A stretch of 64,000 nucleotides of DNA from Phaeotremella fagi (taxonomy: Eukaryota > Basidiomycota > Tremellomycetes > Tremellales > Phaeotremellaceae): contig BCHU01000012.1 of the NCBI GenBank assembly GCA_001599715.1, forward strand, positions 248,001 through 312,000, in the 5' to 3' direction. Below, in pieces: positions 26,406 to 35,882 of the stretch. Within the stretch, counting starts at the first letter, position 1; each line of letters starts with the position of its first letter. The translations under genes and the position numbers were made by a program. The notes beneath the pieces were generated by a model that saw nothing but the letters and a program-made list of their open reading frames with translations, was not told the origin of the DNA and searched no databases.

Positions 26406-26926
26406 TGTCAGGACTCGTCCCTAGAGGTAAGCAGAGACGTGTACGACTGATAATGTTTACTAAGCTTGAGATACTACTGACGAAGGGTACCTCGTAGACT
26501 TGTGAAGTTGGTCGACTGATATAAGATATAACCTAGAAGGATCCGGTAGGTTGAGGTTGATGATGAAGGTGATGATAATATGTATAGATAAGATAGATAG
26601 TAGATGTATAAGACTATTAACTACTATGTAAACTATATACTAAAAGGGAGGATGGGTGGGTTGGATAAAAGAAGTGGAAATGAACTGGAAGTTTGAACTG
26701 ATTAATTGATCCTTAAAGAAAAGAAGCAAAGAGAGATAAAGATCTAAATAATCCGCTTTATATACCTTAGCTAACGTCTGATTGGACAATGTCTGATTGG
26801 ACAATATCCATTCGGACAATGTCTTACTAGACAATGTCTTGCTGGACAATGTCTGATTGGACTTTATCAAATCCTTATAGCATCCCTCCTTCTATCATTC
26901 TTATGGGTTATGACCTGATCATAACA
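26406..26926 (-). mobile_element. Solo LTR 2 (521 bp) with 5-bp target duplication
   Basis: On the plus strand it runs from TGTCAGGACT to ATCATAACA, the reverse complement of the solo LTR 1 ends. It is flanked by GTAAC at 26401-26405 and 26927-26931. The matching unoccupied site is at about 28749-28757 beside copy C: there CACTGTAATGCAAATCAAG is uninterrupted, while here the LTR sits inside CACTGTAAC...GTAACGCAAATC. The insertion therefore post-dates the duplication of the F-box-like genes. It has no coding capacity. Confidence 0.9.
26776..26862 (-). repeat. 15-bp tandem array in solo LTR 2
   Basis: About six 15-bp units of the type GTCTGATTGGACAAT on the plus strand, with variants such as GTCTTACTAGACAAT. 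It sits at the same place relative to the LTR TATA box as the array in solo LTR 1 and has the same period, but the unit sequence is different. Confidence 0.85.
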
Positions 26927-27053
26927 GTAACGCAAATCAAGATCCATAAGTATAAAACTACAACTTGTACTCAGTATCCTTTCCTTTCCCTTTTTTGACA
27001 TTTTCCTATATTAATATCAACATCGTTCTAAATCTCCATTCCCCCTTTGGTCC

Positions 27054-28361
27054 TCAATACCTTCCACAAGATGAGCATGCTTCCAAGCTGGGTAACCATT
27101 TGAAAGAAACCTCCAAGTGACGATATTCCACATTGGTGTTGTTCTGGATCATCCGTTGGGCACTGAGTTGGCATTGTGAAAGCTCATATCTCTCCCGTAC
27201 CGTTGCATTTGCCCCAGGAATTTTGTCTGAGTGAATGTAAATGGTTACAGAGGTTCTGGAGATCAAATCAGCTGTAGTGGTATTGTTGAGTTGAGCAATA
27301 GATGGTATTTTTTCTACTGAAGTTTGTGAATCCACTTATCAAACTTTTCCCAATCTCTTCAGAAATGCTGAGTTCAATTTGAGGAGATTTGTTGTAGTGA
27401 AAGACATTCTTGAATCCTGGTATGAATGATAGCACTACCTCACGGCTTAGATAATGCCATTGTAAACCTGGGAAGGAAAAATGTTGAACCAAAGTCATTT
27501 GTTTATCTGTCTTACAGGACAAAGAGAATTGAGTTAATGACTCCATCCCAATTCCTTCCATGCTTGATATACAGATTGTTTCAATTCTTGGACTGTTGAC
27601 AAATAAATCTAATGTTGATTTGATGATTTTATTGGAATAAGAGTTCCGAGTGTGAGTCAGCTCAAGGCGTAAAAATGGGTAGGAATTTCGATCAAACAAT
27701 GTTACCCCCAAGCCATCTGTATCAATAAAGACAGAAGAGACTTGATCAAAGCCACCAGTTCCATGGAGTGACAAACTTTGACTTAAACCATCAATATGAC
27801 TTGTGACGCGTTTGGATCTTCTGTTATCCCTTTTATTGACTCTTTTGTAATCAACCTTGAAGTCTTTTTCACATTGATTTACATCAGGAATCAAATGAAA
27901 GTGCTTGATGTATCTGATATAATGAGATTTTGATGCTGAAGCAGGAAACAGGAGTTGTTCAGTCAATTTTGATTTTGAAGTTGAGCCAAATCCTAAACCA
28001 TTTTTGAAAAAATATGAAATCTTTTCTGTAGTCTTTTTTTTGATTGACCCTGGATTTTCTAAGCCAACAGCAAAATTCTTGATCTGGCTCTCTTGAAGAC
28101 GAATTGTTCTATAAAGAAATGAGGCACCCCAAAGATTGAATAACTATGTACAGTACATGAGGGGTTGAGATCCATGATTGATTCTAGGTGTTCACTCACC
28201 GAGTTGACCGTCATCAAAGCAAAACGATGTTTCTTACTACCTTTGCTGGATTGCATCATATCAACATGATCACTGATAATCTGTAACCATGTCTCAGCTG
28301 CAAGAGGTGGATAACCAAATATGGTTGCTTTCTCTGAATTACTACTTTTTTGTGGGGACAT
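27054..28361 (-). pseudogene. F-box-like family copy B, frameshifted
   Basis: This has the same layout as copy C: exon 1 (28200-28361), intron 28144-28199, then a long exon. The F-box-like start (GYPPLAAETWLQIISDH, then LFNLWGASFLYRTIRL) is intact. Near 27315, after GFTNF, this copy reads TTCAGTAGAAAAAATACC where copy C reads TTTGTAGAAAAAATACC. One extra base sends the frame into a stop about 15 codons later (27268). The lost frame continues intact as EKIPSIAQLNNTTTADL to CSSCGRY and a stop at 27054. It is either a recent pseudogene, a sequence error, or a gene for a shortened protein. Confidence 0.75.
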
Positions 28362-28875
28362 TGTGAATTAATTTGATAGTTGGGGAAGAAAAGAAATTGC
28401 AAGAATGTACACCCTACTATCTGTCTTTTCTCAAGTGGTGACTTCTTGAGTTGGAAGGTAATTGGGTAACAAAGGTAAGTTAAATTGTAGAAGATAACAA
28501 ATTTCCTTATCAAGTTTGCTGTATCGTTCTTTGGAAGACTACGGTAGAAGTCTCATACACCTTCTTGTCATTACCCCATGACCGTCCTCTGTTTTGTTTT
28601 CCAACAAGCACAGTACTCTGTCAAGTTGATATTCCCAAAATTATCTCTTCTATATCAGTAAGAGTAGGCTTTCACGTTGCAGACAGAGAGCTCCGTCTCG
28701 TTGGCAGAGAGGAAGCTTGATGGTTACCAATTCATAATCATGTACACTGTAATGCAAATCAAGATCCATAAGTATAAAACTACAACTTGTACACAGTATC
28801 CTTTCCTTTCCCTTTTTTGACATTTTCCTATGTTCATATCAACATCACTCTAAATCTCCATTCCACCTTTGACCC
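28362..28875. other. Spacer between F-box-like copies B and C
   Basis: It holds the conserved upstream block of copy B (28362 to about 28550), a unique stretch, then sequence homologous to the 3' flank of copy B (from about 28700, GAGGAAGCTTGATGGTTACC). It also holds the empty site that matches the insertion point of solo LTR 2. No gene was seen. Confidence 0.6.
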
Positions 28876-30178
28876 TCAATACCTTCCACAAGATGAGCAC
28901 TTTCCCCAGTTGGGTAACCATTCAAAAGAAACCTCCAAGTGACGATATTCTACATTGCTGTTGTTCAGCATCTCTTGTGCACTAAGTCGGCACCGTGAAA
29001 GCTCATTTTTCTCCTCTTGTGTTGCATTTGCCCCAGGTTTTTTGTCTGAGTGAATACAAATGGTTACAGATGTTCTAGAGATCAAATCAGCTGTAGTGGT
29101 ATTGTTGAGTCGAGCAATAGTCGGTATTTTTTCTACAAAGTTTGTGAATCCAGTTGTTAAACTTTTCCCAATCTCTTCAGCAGTGTCTCTTCTATAGCGA
29201 TTGGATTTGTTGTAATGAAAGACATTCTGGAATCCTGGTATGAATGAAAGCACCACTTCACGGCTTCTGTAATGCCAACTATAATCGGGGCAGGAAAAAT
29301 GCTGAACCAGAGTTATTTGTTTATCTGTTTTACAGGACAAAGAGAATTTAGTAAATGAATCCATCCCAATTCCTTCCACACTTTTGATACAGATTGTTTC
29401 GATTTGTGAGCTGTTGACAAATAAACCCAGTGTTGATTTGATGATTTTATCAGAAAAGGACTTTCGAGCAGCAGTCAGCTCAGAAGGTAACTGCTCGCTG
29501 TAATATAGATTGAAAGATGTTACCCCCAAACCAGTTGTATCAATATCAACAGAAAAGACTCGATCAAAGCAGCCAGTTCCATTGAGTTGCAAACTCTGAC
29601 CTAAACCATCAATATGACTTGTGACGCGTTTGGATCTTGTTTCATCCCTTCGAATCGCTTTTTTGTAATCAGACATATAAACTTCTCCGAGCTGATTTAC
29701 ATTGGGAACCAGATGAAAATGCTTGATGTATCTGATATAATGAGATTTTGATGCTGAAGCAGGATATAGGAGCTGTTCAGTCAGCTTTGATTTTGATATT
29801 GAGCCAAATCCTAAACCATATTTGAGAATATGTGAAATCTTTTCTATAGTCTTCTTTTTGATTGACCCAGGATTTTCTAAGCCAACAGCAAAATTCTTGA
29901 TCTGACTCTCTTGGAGACGAGCTGTTTTATAGACAATTGAAGCGCCCAAATGATTGAATAACTATGACAGTACATGAGAAGTTGAGCTCCATAAATGATT
30001 CTAGTTGTTCACTCACCGAGTTGACTGTCATCCAAGCAAAACGATGTTTCTTATTATCTTTGCTGGATTGCATCATATCAACATGATCTCTGATAATCTG
30101 TAACCAAGTCTCAGCTGCAAGAGGTGGATAACCAAACTTGGTCGCTTTCTCTGAATTACTACTTTCTTGTAAGGACAT
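28876..30178 (-). CDS. F-box-like protein, tandem family copy C
   Basis: Two exons (30017-30178 and 28876-29961, intron 29962-30016) give 415 aa. The F-box-like segment is GYPPLAAETWLQIIRDHV, then MTVNS and LFNHLGASIVYKTARL. The blocks ENPGSIKKK, SASKSHYIRYIKHFHL, LFVNSSQIETICI, FIPGFQNVFHYNKS and the CSSCGRY end match copies A and B. It is closer to B than to A. This copy has no defect and is the reference for judging B. Function in a ubiquitin ligase is inferred from the F-box-like start only. Confidence 0.75.
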
Positions 30179-30878
30179 TGTGAATTAACTTGATAGTTGG
30201 GGAAGAAAAGAAATTGCAAGATTGTACAGTCTACTATCCCTTTTCTTGAATTAGTGACTTCTTGAGTTGGAAGGCGATTCGGTAACAAAGGACATTGTTA
30301 AATTGTCGACAATACTACAGTATCTTCTGTCATCAAGTTTGCTCCTTTGTTCTTTGGAAGACTATGGCAGAAGCCTCATACACCTTCTTGTTATTACTTG
30401 ATAGCCACCTTTGTTTTTGTGTTTTGGCAATCTGCCACTCACTGCATTTGAAGGTCTGCAAGCTGACAAGTAAAAATCTTCATGAGCTCCCCAAAATAGC
30501 TTGTTAAATTCAGAGACTCTCCTTCCCAAATATTTGAATCCCTGTCTGTCATTGAATATAAGCTTCAATCGTGAGGTCGATGAGGATTTTGCACTGAAGA
30601 ATGCGTCAGCCAAACTGCATTTACGTGATTCACAGCTGGAAATGAAGATTTGTGCGTTTCTAGCCCCAAAGCGTCCGCTCACAATGTCACGCACCAACTA
30701 TTGTGGGCATCGGTGCATCACGATCTCGCAGATGGGCTCAATAATCAAGTCACGCCGTCGACTTGATTCTCAGTGTAAGGAGCAGGCTAAGCTTTCCCGG
30801 TACAGCCTGCCACAATATGATACATGAATACATGAAACTCCCAAAACATGCTACAAAAAATTAGTTTTATACACAAAC
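30179..30878. other. Gene-free stretch upstream of copy C
   Basis: The first ~190 bp are the conserved upstream block shared with copies A and B. The remaining 500 bp include a 111-codon minus-strand open frame (30362-30697) with no recognisable domain that overlaps the conserved promoter block. It is more likely chance than a gene. Nothing else was recognised. Confidence 0.5.
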
Positions 30879-32511
30879 TCATCTAAGAACGACCGGCGGT
30901 TCCGAACCATCATCGACGATCAAGTCTGATTCCCCCAAAACCCAACCCCATCGATCCCTGAAAGCAGGTCGAACTCTCCAACCAAGTAATCCCATTTCGG
31001 TCTGATACGTGTTGAGCGTTTGTCCACATAAGATATCGAATTCTGCCGATAGATCAGGTCCGTTGGTTGGTGAAGTGAAAACCGAGGGATCTGGGATATG
31101 CGGTATGACATAGTTCTTGGGCCAATAGATATTTGCTAAGTAAGATTGAGTATCTTATTTTATCAATAGTTTTTTTTACCTACCCGCTAGATCTGAAGTG
31201 AACCTTGCCCTGTCTTGGGGTGGCATTCTGAGAATTGCATTTCGAATGTCTGCCCAGGGGTAGTAGCTATAGATTTAGTTGACGTCGGGTTAGTTCACTC
31301 ACTCTATCTCGCTCTCGTGAGATTGCGAAATTTGTAACCATGTCGGACGTGAGGACGGTGGTAATATGTTATGACCATGTTCAGGTGCTGCTCTCCATCG
31401 TGATACTTGCCAGAAACTGACTGTCAGCGCTAGAACTGGAATAACCTACTAAGCTCTAGCAGTTTCCAACCAATCCTATAACATTTAGCTACAACAACAA
31501 CCATCATCAGAAACTCACCCCTAAAGCTCCGGGATAAGCCTCATGTCTGGCACAGAATTCTGCAGTCTGGACTCTCCAATGCGCAGTCAACTGATTAACG
31601 TATTTCAACGAAACTTGAAGTTCAGCGTATCGAGTGTTGGTAGTTCGGAAAGCTACCATCAACAGTCATTCCCAATCATAGACCTACCGACAAAATCGTT
31701 CCAACATCTTCTGACGATATCCGTCGCGGCACCTGAAGAAACCATCATGACGACTTGTTGAAAAACGTCTATTCGATTTTGATATGGTTGAGCCGATTTG
31801 ATTGGCATATCTAACACAATCAGGCTAAGTATCGGGAGTGACGACTTACCATGCGGAGAAAGTTCTCTTTGACTTCGAAGCTTAGAACGTAGATAAGCCT
31901 GTTGAGCTTGCCAAGAAGCGATATTCGGTCGGCCGACTGTACCAAGAGGATGATCGTTGTTTGAATCCTCTGACTGATTGATGGGATAATTTGTCGTGTG
32001 ATGGGTCGATTCATCACTATCTGATCGATTCAGTTTTGCGGAAAGTGGATTTTGAGTAGTTAGAGGTGGAGGTTTATTTCTCTTTGATTGGGTTCGACGA
32101 ATCTTTGTTGGTTCAGTTGCTCGTGAAATTTCATTATCTGTTGCAAAAGTGTTTGAGATTGCAGGTGTGTTTTGATGAGAACCAGTCGTAGACGAGCTAG
32201 TCAGGTCAGTACGAGATACTACTGGCTCAATCTCACCTTTGTGACCTTTCCGCTCGTTGAGCTCTTTGTAAAGACAACTGATTTAATTGAGTGACCATTC
32301 CTCTGACTTCCGCACTCAATTTCGCATTGTCTCGTTGTAAAGTATCAATCAAGACCCGTTGAGTCATGATGATCTCGGATAGATTGAATGTAGATGTTGA
32401 AGCCTGTTGCTGTCCATAGGGTTGATCGTAGGAGTTGACAACAGGTAGATCTATCGTTGAATCACCTTGTGATACATCTGTATATGCCTCAGGTGGACGG
32501 TAAGACTGCAT
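30879..32511 (-). CDS. DUF3425-type transcription-factor-like protein
   Basis: An eight-exon gene encoding roughly 440 aa. The C-terminal half matches the pattern of DUF3425, the domain that follows the zipper in many fungal bZIP factors. The matches are ILPPSSRPTWLQISQSHE, then EIDYYPWADIRNAILRMPPQ, and finally LLGWRVRPAFRDRWGWVLGE. The N-terminus has a short heptad-like segment (IMTQRVLIDTLQRDNAKLSA) but no basic DNA-contact region before it. A basic Ser-rich linker follows (TKIRRTQSKRNKPPPL). One acceptor was chosen by frame: only the second of two close AG sites continues as YFWQVSRWRAAPEHGHN. Nuclear regulation is inferred; direct DNA binding is uncertain. Confidence 0.7.
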
Positions 32512-33306
32512 GTCGGATTGAAGGTAGTTGTTGGTTTGAGTTTCGGTTGAGTTTTATTTCACCTCCAAAAGAATAGGAGTGTTGGAATTGACATGTAGTA
32601 TGATGAGGTTGTAGAACATGAATGAGGAAGATATAGGGGTGAACGTGAGTAAGTATAGATGTAGATGTAGATGTGAGAGATATAGTCAATTGGTTAGTCA
32701 ATCTACCCTCTACCCTCTACCCTCTACCCTCTACCCTCCACCTCTACCCTTCTGCTTCTGCTTGCTGGCTTGCTCTAAATACAGAATCTTCCAAAAGCTC
32801 TCGAGGCTTCTCGGAGATTACTAATCCTAATTAACGTACTTAGTATTCAGTACACGTAAGCAAGCATACACTAGTACGTACTCAATTCTGGAACTTATTA
32901 CGTGTTTCGATAGGGTAGGTGAGTGAGCGAGTAAGTCATATCCAATAAAGTACTGTAGCTCTAGCTCTAACTCTAGTTCAAGTAGGTCTCATTCTTACCA
33001 CACCAGCATTGTAACACTCCTGTATGTCCACTGTACTTTGATCGATCATACCTGTCTTCGAGAACCTCAGTGAGAACCTCAGATCATTAGTATTTACCGG
33101 GTAAAATACCATACGTGCCATCTCACGACGGATTAACTGGCTCCCGGTAGTGAGTAATGCAGCAACTCGGCGATATTACAGGTGATATAGTATCTCTTCA
33201 ATATAAGTTGGTGTAAAATTCATAAATGTTACAAATATAAATGATTCTCTGTTCCCCATCGCCACCACTTGGCCCAAACCAAAACCACACCATGCCCGAC
33301 GCTAAG
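32512..33306. other. Intergenic region with short tandem repeats
   Basis: 795 bp between two minus-strand genes. It contains TGTAGA-type hexamers (about 32655-32675) and a 7-bp array (32703-32738). No gene was recognised; the small open frames here lack any domain or codon signal. Confidence 0.5.
32703..32738. repeat. CTACCCT minisatellite
   Basis: About five perfect head-to-tail copies of a 7-bp CTACCCT unit, followed by degenerate copies. It resembles a telomere-like string, but it is short, interstitial and lies in an ordinary gene-rich segment. Confidence 0.8.
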
Positions 33307-35639
33307 TTAATACGGTTTACTTCTAGCTGAACCTTGAGTAGAATATCTCTGTGGTCCAGAACCATTCCCGTTTCCATTAGCGTTAGCGTTACCAGCTGCG
33401 CCGTTCATTGGTGCAGCTACTCCTGAACCACCTGGTCCTCTCATCGCTGCAGGACCTCTTGGTGCGTTAGGGACTGGTCTAACATTATTTCCCATTGGCT
33501 GTGAACGTCAGTTCTACCCATTTGTCGAAAAGATTGATGACCTACTCGTCCACCCATCTGATTGTTAAATCCTTTTTAGTCGTTAGCAGACATCTTTGCA
33601 TCGGATGTGAACACTTACCACCACCCATTCCCATCCCCATTCCACCCATGTTACCCATACCACCCATCATTCCCATGTTACCCATGCCCATGCCCATGCC
33701 ACCCATGCCCATACCTCCTGAATGTAGTCAGCGAAACTCGATTGATCACACTCACTGTTTTGATTCATCATATTCCCAGCCATGTTAGGATTGATAGCAG
33801 GAGCGTTACCCATATCTAAAAGTCTCGTTAAACGACTTTCAAGGCTCATAATCAAATATCGACCCACTTTTCATCATATTCTGATACATCATCGCCATAG
33901 CGTTAGGGTCGAAACCACCCATTCCACCACCCATTCCACCACCCATTCCCATGTTACCTATAGCTGGTCAATCAATCTGTCGACAGGATTACAACCAAAT
34001 CCAACCCACCTTTCATCATGTTCTGATACATCATAGCCATGGCGTTAGGATCGAATCCACCTCCCATACCACCCATTGACATTTGGGGCATGTTCATAGA
34101 AGGATTCTGAAATTGAGGGGTTTGGTTGAAATTCCTTCCATTTGATGATGGACCACCACCACCGAATTGTTTAGGTAGATTACCTGAACCTCTTGGTTGA
34201 GCTCTTTTGATTTCGATCTGGAAAGATGTCATTGGGTGAAACAAAGAATCAAAAGCTCGTTGATACCCACCTGCTTCCCTTCGAGTTCGATACCAGAGTT
34301 CTCCATCGCTCTCTCGACACTGGTCTCATCAGCGAACGTCGCAAAAGCGAATCCTTTCGATCGACCACTCTCCCGATCAAACATGACAGTCGCATCCATG
34401 ACATGGCCGAATTGAGTTAAGAAAGCCTTCAAAGATTCTGAAGTTACACCAGCTGCTAAACCCCCTACGAAAACTTTGGCGGTTTTCTCGTGTTCTGCTC
34501 TAGGTATAGCTCTTTTTGGATCGATCTGGAAGACAAAGAATCAGTATATGAGTCTTCACCGTACGACTAACCATTTTTCCATCTAAGGTGTGATCTTTCG
34601 CCATGACGGCTGAAACACTGTCTGCACTTTTGAACGTTAAGAATGCGAAACCTCTTGATCGACCTGTCGGATCTTTCATGATAGTGCAAGCGTCAACTTC
34701 ACCAAAAGTTTCAAAATAAGCTTGTAAACCCTCTATAAACGATGCCAAAAATTTGTGGTCAGACTGTCTGTTACAAAAGTAGATGTCGATTGAAATACTG
34801 ACCATCGGTAGTTTCCCAGTTTAATCCACCAATGAACATTTTCCTGTAGTTCAAAAAGAGGTTATACGTTTTGTTAGGGTTCAAAGGGATTATAGGTTAG
34901 TGGGATTGATTTGTTGGATAATAAAGAGGTAGGTAGTGATAATATATGGGTACATCGAGAATATCAGCTTAATTCAACCTACGTGTATAACAGGATATGT
35001 AGACTAAGAAATATAGAGAAAATACTTTTACTTTTACTTGTACGTGTAGAAGAGTTGTTTGTTTTTGACTATGTCGACTAGATTACCAATAACTATTGAT
35101 CTTTTATCTTGAAAGTCTATGATATCTATTGTGTACAATTTTGTCCCGTTTGGAAGAAATCACTTTGAATGACTTTTACGAGGAATTATTCCAATATTTA
35201 ACGATTACGAGTACGGGTTTCGAAGATGTTTCCACCAAAACCACTGGACCGAGAATGACGAAAAGCAGAAACGATATGGAAAATGTACTAACCCCTCATC
35301 CGGCATATCACTAGGTCTAATTCTATCGATGGCACCAGCGTCACCCCCTACATTGTTGTTATTGTTGTTATTAAAATTTTGCTGTTGAGATGGCTGAGGT
35401 TGATCTTGAGACTGAACTTGAGAGCTTGAACCAGCGGGGAAGGTCGAGTTGGTAGCTGAATCCGGTGCTCCTAGTGATGGTTCTAGATCTGGTGGATCGA
35501 CGAGTTCTTCTTCTAGTTGAGAGGCGTCTAGGTCTTCTAGATCTAGGTCTGGACGTGATTGGGTCAGCGCGAGGATGGAGAAGGCGATGGGTGGTAGATA
35601 CTTACCTCCGTATAGATCGTCGTTGTAAGTGTCTGCCAT
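33307..35639 (-). CDS. HRP1: HRP1-like RNA-binding protein with two RRMs
   Basis: Two RRMs sit between an acidic N-terminus (MADTYNDDLYGDLDLEDLDA, an Asn run) and a Gly/Met/Asn-rich low-complexity tail. RRM1 has GKMFIGGLNWETTD and GRSRGFAFLTF, RRM2 has AKVFVGGL and GRSKGFAFATF, and the linker IDPKRAIPRAEHEKTAK and end IEIKRAQPRG are those of Hrp1/Nab4. That protein is part of cleavage factor I, binds mRNA 3' ends and shuttles between nucleus and cytoplasm. Animal Musashi and DAZAP1 are alternatives with the same layout. A 449-nt intron (34844-35292) sits directly before RRM1. In the tail, an exon encoding DPNAMAMMYQNMMK is duplicated in tandem. Confidence 0.85.
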
Positions 35640-35882
35640 TGTGGGTGACGATATGCTGCTAGGTTAGTAGATGATAGACAGAGGTAATAAGTGTAATGAC
35701 AAAGATATAAGGATGAAGAAAGAAAGAGAAAGGTAGAACAAGGGATGTTACCTTGGGTGGTGTCTGGCGGTGTTTAATTCGTATATACCGAAAGTGGCTC
35801 TTCGAAGAAGTCCAGTGAGGATACAAGGACAGGATATGATATCAACCATCTTTACTCATGAGTAACAATCTCATCAACAGCA
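35640..35882. promoter_or_regulatory. Shared promoter of HRP1-like and amidohydrolase genes
   Basis: This 243-bp interval separates two divergent start codons. It contains AG-rich sequence near 35710-35740 and an ACTCATGAGT palindrome (35854-35863) just upstream of the amidohydrolase start. No factor can be named with confidence. Confidence 0.4.

Noticed and set aside
25269..26862. CRISPR-like arrays
   Set aside because: The units are contiguous 15-bp tandem repeats with no spacers, and the genome is eukaryotic.
25194..26926. DNA transposon with long terminal inverted repeats
   Set aside because: The two inverted copies each have their own TG...CA ends and their own, different 5-bp duplications (GGTAG and GTAAC), so they are separate solo LTR insertions.
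30362..30697. 111-codon minus-strand gene upstream of F-box-like copy C
   Set aside because: It runs into the conserved promoter block shared by all three copies and shows no recognisable motif.
32703..32738. Interstitial telomere
   Set aside because: The unit CTACCCT is 7 bp but only about five copies long, in a gene-rich area, and does not match the expected tremellomycete telomere unit.
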